64,000 nt of DNA from JAHEEL01 sp963785245 (GCA_963785245.1 CAWAUO010000001.1:124001-188000), one strand, 5' to 3'. Positions 53,143 through 62,449 are shown, counted from the first letter of the stretch. Numbers and translations: made by a program. Notes: generated from the letters alone by a model not told the origin.

Positions 53143-53183
53143 CCTGCCCGCAAGGCAGGCGCCACCTCCCCCTGAAGGGGAGG
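53143..53183. terminator. Double hairpin downstream of yajQ
   Basis: Two tandem hairpins: CCTGCC/GGCAGG (53143-53148, 53154-53159) and CCTCCCC/GGGGAGG (53165-53171, 53177-53183), each with a 5-nt loop. They lie 35-75 nt beyond the yajQ stop. They may end the VWA-AAA-yajQ transcript or be a dispersed palindromic element; there is no T run. Confidence 0.5.
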
Positions 53184-53217
53184 AACCTGACTGAGAAGGA
53201 GGCGTCGGTCCGCGCTT

Positions 53218-53703
53218 CTAGTCGCGGTAGTTGACGAACTGGAGGGGGACGGGGAAGTCGAGGGCCTTGATCTCGACGATGACCTCCTGGAGGTCGTCGC
53301 GTTTCTTGCCCTGGACACGGAGTTGGTCGCCCTGGATCTGAGCTTGAACCTTGAGCTTCATGTCGCGAATCTTCTTCGACAGGGCCCTGGCATCATCCTG
53401 GCTGATGCCCTGGTTGAGGGTGAAGTCGGCCCGGGAACGTCCGCCTCCCACCGGCTTGATCTCGCCGCCGCCGATCGACTTCAGCGAGACCTTGCGCTTC
53501 ACCAACTTGGTCTTCAGCACGTCAATCGCGGCCTCGACGCGATGGTCCGAGGCCGACTCGACGACGATGCCATCGTCGGTGAGTGCGATCTCCGTATCGG
53601 TGCCCTTGAAGTCGTAGCGGTTCACAACCTCGCGCATCGACTGGTCGACGGCGTTGCGGACTTCCTGCATGTCGACCTGCGAGACGATGTCGAATGACGG
53701 CAT
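53218..53703 (-). CDS. yajQ: YajQ family nucleotide-binding protein
   Basis: A 161-aa YajQ/DUF520 protein: MPSFDIVSQVDMQEVRNAVD, NRYDFKGTDTEIAL, DFTLNQGISQDDARALSKKI, VQAQIQGDQLRVQGKKRDDL and the C-terminal DFPVPLQFVNYRD. Homologues bind nucleotides and, in Xanthomonas, cyclic di-GMP. AGGAGG lies 6-7 nt before ATG 53703. It starts 9 nt after the AAA ATPase stop, so it is in one operon with the ATPase and the VWA protein. Confidence 0.94.
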   Translation of the reverse strand: MPSFDIVSQVDMQEVRNAVDQSMREVVNRYDFKGTDTEIALTDDGIVVESASDHRVEAAIDVLKTKLVKRKVSLKSIGGGEIKPVGGGRSRADFTLNQGISQDDARALSKKIRDMKLKVQAQIQGDQLRVQGKKRDDLQEVIVEIKALDFPVPLQFVNYRD

Positions 53704-53712
53704 GGCTTCCTC

Positions 53713-54705
53713 CTATTTCGAATACGGTGAGCCGGCAGGGCCGCGACGAACGACGGCGGCCCAGACGGTCTCGTAGTGGTCTCGGTCGTACGGGTCGATA
53801 TGGGGCAGCACGAACTCGTCCCAGGCGCGGCGCAGCGGATCTTCGGCAGCGCTGTACATGTCGAGACCCGCCGGGATGCGATCGAGGACGGTCCTCAGGC
53901 TCATCGGTGTCTCGACCCGGGTCCGAGAATCTCCGGACACGAACGACTCGTTGATCTCGACAGCGAGCTTCGCGACGAGTTCGACGATCTCCCTGTTGAG
54001 CGTCGGGTGACGGCGTTCGATCATCGCCTCGAGCTCTTCCTCCGACGGGAACTCCTTCTCCCAGATAATCCAGCGATCGGCGAACGCCTTGTTGAGCGTC
54101 TGGGTGCCGGCGTAGTCGCGGAGGTCGGTCGGGTTCAGCGTTCCAAAGATCCGCACGTCGTCGCGAAGTCGCACCATCTCTCCGGTCTGCAGTTCGAGGG
54201 CCTGGTGTCGGTCGAGGAGGCCGTGCAAGGCGAACAGCGTCTCGGCGCCTGCGGCGTTCAACTCAGAGAGGTTCACCAGTGAAGGGCCGCGGATGGCCCG
54301 GGTGATGTCGCCGTCTTGCCAGCGACTCTCGGTACCACCCTTGCCGTCGCCGTGGAGCTTGACCGACCCGATGAGGGTGATGTCACGGACCTCGCCGGTC
54401 AACGGAATTCGGTAGTAGGGGAGGCCGAGGAGAGCCGCGAACTGCTCGAGGTCGTGATCCTTGCCGGTGCCCATGTGGCCGCGCAGCGCGAGATGCAGGG
54501 GGATGCCGACGAAGCGCCGCTCCCGGACGAGTTCGAGGGCAGCGAGGCGGTAGAGCATACCGAGGTCGACGTAATAGGGATCGGGCTGCGGGATGTGGTC
54601 GCGCCGAATGTCTGCGTCCGGAAGGTCGGGCGGGATCGTTGCCTTGTCGAGGGTGATCGGTGCCCCGATCCCATGAGGGTCTTCAAAGGTGACGGTGTCT
54701 GCCAT
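53713..54705 (-). CDS. MoxR-like AAA protein with altered Walker motifs
   Basis: A 330-aa AAA+ protein partnered with a VWA gene. The P-loop reads LRGHMGTGKDHDLEQFAAL: the Lys is kept but the Mg-binding Ser/Thr is Asp. Walker B reads SLVNLSELNAAG, with Ser for the first Asp and Glu kept. Sensor 1 (RIFGTLNPTDLRDYAG) and the region AFADRWIIWEKEFPSEEE look normal. Such changes suggest weak or absent ATP hydrolysis. GAGGAG overlaps the stop of the upstream VWA gene, so translation is coupled. Confidence 0.8.
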   Translation of the reverse strand: MADTVTFEDPHGIGAPITLDKATIPPDLPDADIRRDHIPQPDPYYVDLGMLYRLAALELVRERRFVGIPLHLALRGHMGTGKDHDLEQFAALLGLPYYRIPLTGEVRDITLIGSVKLHGDGKGGTESRWQDGDITRAIRGPSLVNLSELNAAGAETLFALHGLLDRHQALELQTGEMVRLRDDVRIFGTLNPTDLRDYAGTQTLNKAFADRWIIWEKEFPSEEELEAMIERRHPTLNREIVELVAKLAVEINESFVSGDSRTRVETPMSLRTVLDRIPAGLDMYSAAEDPLRRAWDEFVLPHIDPYDRDHYETVWAAVVRRGPAGSPYSK

Positions 54706-54714
54706 GGATGCTCC

Positions 54715-56926
54715 TCAGCTTGTGTATTGGGCGATCTGTTCGGTTGCGTGAGTCCACCAGGTGTCCCCACCTTCGTCGGCGATGGATCGGAACAGAGCGG
54801 ATCGGACTCCGTCGACCATCGCCGATGCGAGTGCGTCGGGACGCTCGACGACCTGGTTGCGCGAGTAGGCCGCCTGGACGGTCTCGTCTCCGATCCCGAT
54901 CCCGAGGACCATCGTGCCCCCTCGTTCGATTGAGGAGGCGGTCTCGGCGAGCGCTTCGACCGAACCGCGCGTCATCCCATCGGCGAGCACGACGATCATG
55001 CGATGGGAGACGTTGCGAGCCGACAGGCGTTCGGCCGCGTGAGCAAGATTGAACTCGTCAACGTTCGCTGCCTTGTCGAACATCGAGATCGGGGGAGCGG
55101 CGTTCGGGTCCTTCCGTGCCTCCTTGGCCGCTTCCTGAGGCGCCGACGCCATCCAGAAGAGACCGGCCAGCGCATCTTCGGCGGCCCGCCAGCGTGAAGG
55201 GAACGACTTCACCAGGTAGTGGTTCACGGTACGGGTGAGGCGCTCGGCGGCGCCACCCTGCGTCCGCCTCAGTGCCCCGGTGGCGAGGCCTCTTCGCTCG
55301 GTGTAGGAGCGCTCGGTGTCTCCCGCCGCCGCAACGAACCCGCGATTGAAGATCGCCACTTCGAACTCGATCTGCAACTCGTCGGCGAGGCGAGCAAGTG
55401 TCCAGGCCCCGAGCGTGGCCGCGGCCAGCGCCCACGGGCGCTTTCGGTCGGATCGAATGTCGCGGGGTTGGAGCATCGACGCAGAGCCGTCGACAAGCAG
55501 GCTCACACCGTACGATCGGCGATTGGGGAGGTCTCGGCGCTCGAACATCCTCTCGTAGAGACCGGCGCCCAGTAGCAGCGGGGTGTAGGGCGAGAGGTCG
55601 CCGGCATCGAAGCCGGTGCGGAGCCCTCGTCGCTGGTTCGCAAGGAAGAGCGGGTAGAGCTCGCCGGAGACACGGCGTTGCGCGACACCCCACTTGCGGG
55701 CCGCCGTCTCGAGCATCTCGCGGCCCTGCGGCGCGAACCGTCCGAATTCGACCGGGAACTCGCCAACGACGAGTTTGCCGGCTTGACCCGTCGGCAGATA
55801 GACGGTCGGCGCGGTCGAGACCTTCATCAGCTGGTCGGTCGCCGGATCGCCCGCCTGATCGACGTCGGCCTGGCGGCCCTGTTCCGCACTCACCGTCTGC
55901 GCGGCCTGTCGTGTCTCTTCGTATCGCTCCCGATCGGCGAGGGGCGGCGTGACGACCCGAACTGCGTCGACGCCCTCGGCGATCTGCATCTGATCGGCCT
56001 CCATCTCGCCGCGGCGACCGACTGCCGATCTCGCTGCGGCGCCTTCGGTGAGGAGTCCGTGCATGCGAGCGACTTCGATCAGTTGAAGCGCGACTCCGCC
56101 CACCGCCCAGGGGTCGTCCAGATCGGGGACTAGATCGAGGAAGGGAGTTGCATCATCGAGCGCGAGGGCGACGTGCGGAGCGACCCGACGCTGCAGATCG
56201 TCGCGCTCGAAGTAGTCGCCCACGAGCAAGAAGCAGGAGAGGGCGAACTGGCCGAGCGGGCGGGCATTGGCCGAGGCGCCGGGCACGGCGGCCCGATAGA
56301 GATCCGAGAGGACTGAGCGGGCCCCGGGGAAGTGGGAAAGATGCCGGGCTTCCTGACGAGCATCTTCGATCGAGAGGAACATGGCTTCTGCGGCGGGACC
56401 CGCGACGGTGTGGAGCGCATCGAGCACCGTGACCGCCCCCGACACGGGTTCGGGAACGTCGTAGATCTCGTCGAGTTCGCCGTCGGGACCGTAGTCGGTG
56501 CCGGGCTCCGCCTCGACCCAGTCGTACGACGTGAGCTCTGCGAGCGGCGGCGGCTCAGCCCCGTCCTCCTCGAGCGACTGCTGATGAGCGAGCCACGACT
56601 CGGGGATCGGACGCTCCTCGTCGAAGTCGGTTGCGATCAGGTGAATCGCCTCATGGAGAGCGGATGTCAACGCGACTTCGGTCGGTGTCACCGGGGCACT
56701 ACGGGCATAGGCAGCCTGGAAGACCCCGGGATCGATGACGATCTCATCCTTCGAGGCTGAGGCTTGCGAGCCGAGGCGGACACGAAGCTCATCGTTGCCT
56801 GAGATGCTGCGCGCAAAACGGGTGATGGCTGGCGCAACGCGCTCGGTAGCGCGCGACCACGGCCTCGATCACCCGATCTTCGGGCGGGAGGACCTCACGG
56901 AGGAATGTTTCGTCGTGCGCGCGCAT
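54715..56926 (-). CDS. VWA domain protein with HEXXH motif, partner of the AAA protein (apparent frameshift near 56845)
   Basis: The C-terminal ~300 residues form a VWA domain with the MIDAS start SLLVDGSASMLQPRD (DxSxS) and the later VVLADGMTRGSV, as in NorD/CobT-like chaperone partners of MoxR ATPases. The N-terminal region carries LHEAIHLIATDFDEE (56641-56655 encodes HEAIH), a zincin-like HEXXH. The 54715 frame has a late start at GTG 56691, but coding continues upstream (FARSISGNDELRVRLGSQAS, DEIVIDPGVFQAAYARSAPV). One extra base near 56845 joins it to MRAHDETFLREVLPPEDRVI from ATG 56926. The joined product is 736 aa. First gene of the VWA-AAA-yajQ operon. Confidence 0.8.
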
Positions 56927-57001
56927 GAACCCCTGATCCTACGCACCACGTCAACCCTGTATCGAGTCTCATCTGGTGCGTTGCGCAGTACGGTTCAGGA
57001 C

Positions 57002-57421
57002 ATGGACGATCTCAGGATCAACGACACGCTCTCGATCCCGGCGGACGAACTCGAGTGGACGTTCTCACCGTCTGGTGGACCCGGTGGGCAGCACGCCAAT
57101 CGGTCTTCAACGTGTGCCGAGTTGCGGTTCGACGTGGGCGCCTCACGCGCCTTCGACGAGGTGATACGGCGGACGGTGCTGCGGAAGATCGATCCCGACA
57201 CCGTGATTTCCGTGACGGTCGACGAGACGCGGTCCCAATGGCGGAACCGACAGATGGCGGCGCGGCGACTCGCCGACCGAATCCGCGCCGCCCTCAAGCC
57301 CGACCCGCCGCCCCGGCGGCCAACCAAACCGAGCCGTGCTGCGCGACGCCGCCGGATCGATGAGAAGCGGTCCCGGTCGCGCACCAAGACGTTGCGCAGG
57401 ACTCCCGGCGTCGAGGACTGA
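57002..57421 (+). CDS. arfB: Alternative ribosome-rescue factor ArfB (YaeJ/ICT1-type)
   Basis: A 139-aa peptidyl-tRNA hydrolase that releases stalled ribosomes. The release-factor motif SPSGGPGGQHANRSST contains GGQ, and the C-terminal third is an Arg/Lys-rich tail (RAARRRRIDEKRSRSRTKTL) that inserts in the mRNA channel. ATG 57002 has TACGGT 7 nt upstream (leaderless), so the long open frame from 56735 is not coding. It is divergent from the VWA operon. Confidence 0.92.
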   Translation: MDDLRINDTLSIPADELEWTFSPSGGPGGQHANRSSTCAELRFDVGASRAFDEVIRRTVLRKIDPDTVISVTVDETRSQWRNRQMAARRLADRIRAALKPDPPPRRPTKPSRAARRRRIDEKRSRSRTKTLRRTPGVED

Positions 57422-57476
57422 CCCCGATCGAAGCGGTGTGCGTTCCTTCTCCGGCGAGCCGGTAGGCTCCGCGCCG

Positions 57477-57521
57477 ATGACACGATCTGCGCCTTCGAAT
57501 CGATCGGGCGGCTGTCGATGA
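57477..57521 (+). CDS. Possible 14-codon leader ORF coupled to the SLC12-type transporter
   Basis: ATG 57477 stands 8 nt after TAGGCT and opens MTRSAPSNRSGGCR, whose TGA (57519-57521) overlaps the transporter ATG at 57518 as ATGA. The transporter itself has no ribosome binding site. It is either a leaderless leader peptide delivering ribosomes to the transporter or, if an indel lies here, the true N-terminus of that protein. Confidence 0.4.
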   Translation: MTRSAPSNRSGGCR

Positions 57522-59749
57522 CGGCACTGATTGCGCGGCTACGCTCGCTCGGAGCGACCGACGGCAAGGGCCTCGGTACGTTCGTCGGAGTTTTCACTCC
57601 TTCGATCCTGACCATCCTCGGTGTCATCCTCTATCTGCGCGCTGGATGGGTCGTCGGCAATGTCGGCCTCGTCGGCGCCCTCGCAATCGTGGTGCTGGCG
57701 AACCTCATCACGCTTGCTACGGCGCTATCGGTGTCGTCCGTGGCAACGAACATGGAAGTCGGGCCCGGCGGTGCGTACTACATCATCTCGCGCAGCCTCG
57801 GCGTTGAGATCGGTGCCGCCATCGGTCTGCCACTGTTCCTTGCCCAAGCGTTCTCGATCACGCTCTATGCCTACGGCCTCGCAGAGTCGCTCCAGTACGT
57901 GTGGTCCGACCTGCCGCAGATGCCGGTCGCAGCAGTCACCGTGCTGCTGGTGGCGCTGCTTGCCGCACGCGGCGCCGGAGTGGCCCTCCGGCTGCAGTTG
58001 CCGATCATGGCCGCGATCGCGCTCTCGCTGATCGTGCTCTTCATCGGCGTTGCCCGGTCGGTGCCGGACAGCGTCGACCTCGTCGCTCGTGTGCCGGATC
58101 CGGTGAGCTTCTGGGCCGTGTTCGCCGTGTTCTTCCCCGCGGTCACGGGAATCATGGCCGGGATCTCGTTGTCGGGCGATCTCAGGAATCCGACCCGATC
58201 GATCCCGAAGGGGACGATTGCTGCGGTGCTCGTCGGCTTCGTCGTGTATGTGAGCGTCACGATTGGGCTGGCTCTCGTGGTGTCGCCGCAGGCGCTCGTC
58301 AACGATCCGCTCATCTGGTTCACGATCGCCGGTGGCCTCGCCTTCCTGATCTTCCCCGGTCTCTGGGGAGCGATCTTCTCCTCCGCGGTCGGCAGTGTCC
58401 TGGGGGCTCCCCGAACGCTCGAGGCGCTCGTCAACGACCGCATCCTCCCGGCACCGGTCGCGGCCAAGATCAGAAGAATCCAGGGTCCGGGCGTGCCGTT
58501 GCTCATCACCACAGCGATCGCGTTCGTCGCCGTGGGACTCGGCGGCCTCAACGCAGTCGCTCCCATCCTCACCATGTTCTTCTTGACGACCTACGGCATG
58601 GTCAACCTCGTTGCCGGGCTCGAGCGGCTCAGCGGCGATCCGTCCTTCCGTCCGACCATGAAGGTGCACTGGGCGGTCTCGCTCGGTGGTGCTGCGGCGT
58701 GCTTCTGGGCCATGTTCCTGATCAACCCAATTGCCTCGCTGCTTGCGCTCATCGTCGAACTGGGTATCTATCTGCTGGTGCGCCGGCGGGCGCTGACGGC
58801 ACGCTGGGGCGACGTTCGCCGCAGCGCGCTGGTCTCGTTCGTCCGGTCGACCGTGCTCCAGTTGCGGCGCCTTCCTGAGGAACCCCGCAACTGGCGACCC
58901 AACATCCTGATGTTCACCACCGACCCCGAGCGCGACCTCCCGACCGCCCGATTCGCGAACTGGCTCGTTCAAGACCGCGGGATCCTGACGGTGAACCAAC
59001 TGATCGAGGGGTCGATCGCCGATCACGTGCATCAGCTTCCGGATGCCGTCAACGATTTGAACACCTCACTCGAACGGGCCGGGTTGACCGGATTCGGCGA
59101 GGTGGAGATCGTGCCTGACATCGGCAGGGGCATGGTGTCGGTCGCTCAATCGAACGGGATCGCCGGGATCGCATCGAACACGGTGCTGTTCGGATGGCGG
59201 GAGCGACGGGACGAGATGGCGACCGTGCTGCGCGCCATCGAGGACCTCTCGCTCCTCAGAAAGTCGAGCGTGATCTGCCGGCCCGTTCCGCAGCGTCTCG
59301 CCCCGACCGGCCGGTCGATCAACGTGTGGTGGGGTGGGATGCAGCAGAACGGCGATCTCCTCGTTCTGTTCGCCCACCTGCTCTCGCTCGATCCTGGGTG
59401 GCGTGACGCCACGATCAGCATCAAGTCGATCGCGACCTCGGAGATGATGGCCCTGCGGACCGAGCGCTCACTCGAAGAGATGCTCAAGGCCGCACGAATA
59501 GGGGCCGAGTTCGAGGTGATCCGCAAGCCCGAGGGCCAGACGATCCAGGAGATCATCCACAGCCGGTCGAAGGACGCCGAGGTGGTCTTCCTCGGCATGA
59601 AGGAGATCGAACCGGACGAGGCCGAAGGTCAGGTTGACCGCCTCCTCGACCTGATGTCGGGACTGCAGACGGTTCTGCTGGTCCGCAACTCGGGCCAATT
59701 CCGCGGCCAACTCCTCGGCGTCGAACCGGCGACGACGCATCTAGCGTAG
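57518..59749 (+). CDS. SLC12-type cation-chloride cotransporter-like APC permease
   Basis: A 743-aa membrane protein. The N-terminal ~460 residues are an APC-fold transporter with the SLC12 start TFVGVFTPSILTILGVILYL, RAGWVVGNVGL, and the helix 3 stretch ATNMEVGPGGAYYIISRSLG. The C-terminal ~280 residues are cytoplasmic and resemble the SLC12 regulatory domain (NILMFTTDPERDLPTARFAN, SINVWWGGMQQNGDLLVLFA). Eukaryotic relatives carry Na/K/Cl; bacterial substrates are unsettled and some may be amino acids. See the possible leader ORF for its start. Confidence 0.88.
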   Translation: MTALIARLRSLGATDGKGLGTFVGVFTPSILTILGVILYLRAGWVVGNVGLVGALAIVVLANLITLATALSVSSVATNMEVGPGGAYYIISRSLGVEIGAAIGLPLFLAQAFSITLYAYGLAESLQYVWSDLPQMPVAAVTVLLVALLAARGAGVALRLQLPIMAAIALSLIVLFIGVARSVPDSVDLVARVPDPVSFWAVFAVFFPAVTGIMAGISLSGDLRNPTRSIPKGTIAAVLVGFVVYVSVTIGLALVVSPQALVNDPLIWFTIAGGLAFLIFPGLWGAIFSSAVGSVLGAPRTLEALVNDRILPAPVAAKIRRIQGPGVPLLITTAIAFVAVGLGGLNAVAPILTMFFLTTYGMVNLVAGLERLSGDPSFRPTMKVHWAVSLGGAAACFWAMFLINPIASLLALIVELGIYLLVRRRALTARWGDVRRSALVSFVRSTVLQLRRLPEEPRNWRPNILMFTTDPERDLPTARFANWLVQDRGILTVNQLIEGSIADHVHQLPDAVNDLNTSLERAGLTGFGEVEIVPDIGRGMVSVAQSNGIAGIASNTVLFGWRERRDEMATVLRAIEDLSLLRKSSVICRPVPQRLAPTGRSINVWWGGMQQNGDLLVLFAHLLSLDPGWRDATISIKSIATSEMMALRTERSLEEMLKAARIGAEFEVIRKPEGQTIQEIIHSRSKDAEVVFLGMKEIEPDEAEGQVDRLLDLMSGLQTVLLVRNSGQFRGQLLGVEPATTHLA

Positions 59750-59840
59750 GGAACGTCCGCTACCGGAACGTCGACCGCCGTTCTCAGACATAGTGGCGGC
59801 GGGCCCGGGTTCCCAGTGCAGCTCCCTATCATCGAGCGAT

Positions 59841-61091
59841 ATGCACTACGACCTCACCACGCTGCCCAACGGCCTGCGGATCATCTCTCAGGACATGCCC
59901 TCCCTGCGCTCCCTGTCGGTCGGCGCCTGGGTCGGAACGGGGAGCCGCGACGAAACGCCCGTGGAAGCCGGGGCGAGCCACTTCCTCGAACACTTGCTCT
60001 TCAAGGGTTCGGACACCTGGTCGGCACGGAGGATCAGTGAGGCCTTCGACGCGATCGGTGCACGTCACAACGCATTCACCTCCAAGGAGTACACCTGCTA
60101 CTGGGCACGCCTCCGAGATGCCGATCTCGATCTGGGTGTCGAGATCCTCGGTGAGATGGTTCAACGGCCGGCGTTCCGTCAAGAGGAGATCGACAACGAG
60201 CGCGGGGTCGTACTCGAAGAGATCAACATGAACGAGGACGACCCGACCGACGTCGCCCACGAGCAGTTCGTCACCGCTATGTGGGAGCACCATCCGTTGG
60301 CGCCACCGATTCTCGGTACGAGGAACTCAATCGCAACGATGAGTCGCGACACGATCCGCGACTATTGGGACCGGCGCTACTCGCCGGAGTCGACGGTTAT
60401 CGCTGCGGCAGGTCGGATCGATCACGAAACGCTGGTCGAGGCGGTCGGTCGTGCGTTTGGCGGCTGGCAAGGATCAACGGACGGGAGGGGTCTCTCGACG
60501 CCCGACACCGAAGCCCGCGTTGCAGTCCGTCATCGCGATACCGAGCAGGCTCATCTCATCCTCGGCGGTCCGAGCCTCGCCCGTGACGACGACCGCCGCT
60601 ACGCACTGCTTCTCGCCGACCACGTGCTCGGGGGAGGCATGTCGAGTCGCCTGTTCCGAGAGATCCGCGAGACACGCGGTCTCGCCTACGCGGTCCACGC
60701 CTTCCGGATGCCGTTCACCGACGCCGGAGCGAACGCCGTCTACGTCGGAACGACGCCGTCTCAGACGGCCGAGGTGCTCAAGTTGGTGCGAGCCGAGATG
60801 GACAAGATGATGGAGTCGGGCGCGACCGACGAGGAACTCCAGCGGGCGAAGGGCCACATCCAGGGCTCGCTCGCAATCTCCCTCGAGGATGCCGACGGAC
60901 GCATGAACCGCCTTGGACGCACCGAGATCTCCGGCATGGAGCATCGCTCGGTGGATGAGATTGTCGAATTGGTCGATGCCGTCACCACGGCCGATGTCGT
61001 CGAGGTTTCGCGGGCCGCGTACGGTGGACCCTACGTGATCGGCGCTACGGGGCCGTTCCGGGATGCCGACCTCGAGGAGTTCGTCCGATGA
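59841..61091 (+). CDS. M16 family zinc peptidase (pitrilysin-like)
   Basis: A 416-aa peptidase of the mitochondrial-processing-peptidase group. The inverted zinc motif HFLEHLLFKG (HxxEH) and the distal Glu in NERGVVLEEINMNED are present in the first half; the second half is the inactive partner domain (GGGMSSRLFREIRETRGLAY). ATG 59841 has TATCAT 8 nt upstream (leaderless). It overlaps dapB as ATGA, the arrangement that usually follows pnp in actinobacteria. Confidence 0.93.
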   Translation: MHYDLTTLPNGLRIISQDMPSLRSLSVGAWVGTGSRDETPVEAGASHFLEHLLFKGSDTWSARRISEAFDAIGARHNAFTSKEYTCYWARLRDADLDLGVEILGEMVQRPAFRQEEIDNERGVVLEEINMNEDDPTDVAHEQFVTAMWEHHPLAPPILGTRNSIATMSRDTIRDYWDRRYSPESTVIAAAGRIDHETLVEAVGRAFGGWQGSTDGRGLSTPDTEARVAVRHRDTEQAHLILGGPSLARDDDRRYALLLADHVLGGGMSSRLFREIRETRGLAYAVHAFRMPFTDAGANAVYVGTTPSQTAEVLKLVRAEMDKMMESGATDEELQRAKGHIQGSLAISLEDADGRMNRLGRTEISGMEHRSVDEIVELVDAVTTADVVEVSRAAYGGPYVIGATGPFRDADLEEFVR

Positions 61092-61846
61092 TCGTTTCTG
61101 TGTCGGGTGCCGGCGGGCGGATGGGGAGTCTGGTCTCCGAGACCGTTGCCGAGGCTGCCGATCTCGAACTCGGTCCGCTCTACGACCCGCGCGCGACCGG
61201 GTCGGTCATCGCAGGCGAGACGGTCGGCGACGACCCCATCGCCCTCGCCGGGTCCGATGTCGTGGTCGAGTTCACCGAACCCGACGTCGTGATGGAGAAC
61301 CTCAACACCTGGCGGGACCTCGGCATCAGTGCGGTCGTCGGTACCTCCGGCTTCGATGCTGCGCAAATCGCGGCGCTTCGCGAGCAGTGGGGGAGCGGCC
61401 CTCCGAACTGTCTCATCGTCCCGAACTTCTCGATCGGAGCCGTTGTCATGATGCGGCTCTCTGAAATCGCGGCGCCCCATTTCGCCGCCGCTGAGATCAT
61501 CGAACTCCACCACGACCACAAGGTCGATGCGCCGTCCGGGACCGCGATCGCGACGGCAGAGCGGATTGCGAATAGCGCAGACCAGCACAGGGCCGTCGAC
61601 TCGGTCGAACTCATCCCGGGCGCCCGCGGAGCCGACACGTCCGGTGTCCCCGTTCACGCGGTTCGGCTACCGGGCCTCGTCGCTCACCAGCAGGTTCTGT
61701 TCGGCGGTGTCGGCGAAACGCTGACAATCCGGCACGACACAACGGACCGCACGGCATTCATGCCGGGAGTTCTCACGGCAGTCCGAGCCGTCGCAGGGCT
61801 GGACACGCCGGTCACCGTTGGTCTCGAGTCCGTCCTCGGCATCTGA
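61088..61846 (+). CDS. dapB: 4-hydroxy-tetrahydrodipicolinate reductase
   Basis: Second step of the lysine/diaminopimelate branch. The N-terminal nucleotide site is VSGAGGRMGS, then VEFTEPDVVMENL, GTSGF, PNFSIGAVVMM, the catalytic ELHHDHKVDAPSGTA block and the substrate-binding FGGVGETLTIRHDT. Length is 252 aa, normal. It overlaps the M16 peptidase stop by 4 nt. dapA starts 1.6 kb downstream on the same strand. Confidence 0.95.
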   Translation: MIVSVSGAGGRMGSLVSETVAEAADLELGPLYDPRATGSVIAGETVGDDPIALAGSDVVVEFTEPDVVMENLNTWRDLGISAVVGTSGFDAAQIAALREQWGSGPPNCLIVPNFSIGAVVMMRLSEIAAPHFAAAEIIELHHDHKVDAPSGTAIATAERIANSADQHRAVDSVELIPGARGADTSGVPVHAVRLPGLVAHQQVLFGGVGETLTIRHDTTDRTAFMPGVLTAVRAVAGLDTPVTVGLESVLGI

Positions 61847-61868
61847 GAACCGGGCGGAACGCCGGTCG

Positions 61869-62422
61869 TCAACCCGCGAGGTCGATTGGCCCGCGGTTGC
61901 GCGGCTTGAGGCCCTGCTTGTCTCCGTAGAAGACCCGCGCTTCCTCCATCCAGCGCTTGGGGTCTCCGTCGACTCTGAGGGACGGCCCGAAGCCCATCTG
62001 CTTGGCCTCCCCATCGACGAAGCCCAGGAGGATTGGAACACCGGCGCCATCGGCGATGCGCCAGAAGCCCGACTTCCAGGCGGATCCGCTGGCGCGAGTT
62101 CCCTCGGGGGCGATGGCGAGAACAAGCGCGTCGGTCTGGTTGAAGGCCGCGATCATGGTCGCCACGACCGCCTTCGCTCCGCCCTGGACTGCGATCCCCC
62201 CCATCGGCGGAGCAGCCAGCCCAACGGACCGACGAAGAGTCCTTCATGCATCAGGAATCGGGTCTGGAGGCCAAAGTGTCCGGCGATCGCGAGGTATACG
62301 AAGAAGTCCCAGTTCGAGGTGTGGGGGTAGCCGATGGCGACGAGCTTCGGTTCATCCGCGGGGACGCGCCCGACGAAGGTCCACCCGGTGAGCCGGAAGT
62401 ATGTCTCGCTGAGCCACTTCAT
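61869..62422 (-). CDS. 1-acyl-glycerol-3-phosphate acyltransferase-like (apparent frameshift in a G7 run)
   Basis: From ATG 62422 the frame reads MKWLSETYFRLTGWTFVGRV, IGYPHTSNWDFFVYLAIAGH (HX4D: HTSNWD) and GPLGWLLRRWGG, then breaks. In the neighbouring frame IAVQGGAKAVVATMIAAFNQ, APEGTRASGSAWKSGFWRIA and PILLGFVDGEAKQMGFGPSL continue to a stop at 61869. The join falls in a run of seven C at 62196-62202 (G on the coding strand); eight would restore one 184-aa protein. The MITE-like element lies directly upstream of the start. Confidence 0.8.
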
Positions 62423-62449
62423 CGGTAGAACGCTACCCATCCCACCACA

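Noticed and set aside
56735..57001. Long N-terminal extension of arfB
   Set aside because: This stretch encodes the start of the VWA protein on the other strand, and ATG 57002 has a good leaderless -10.
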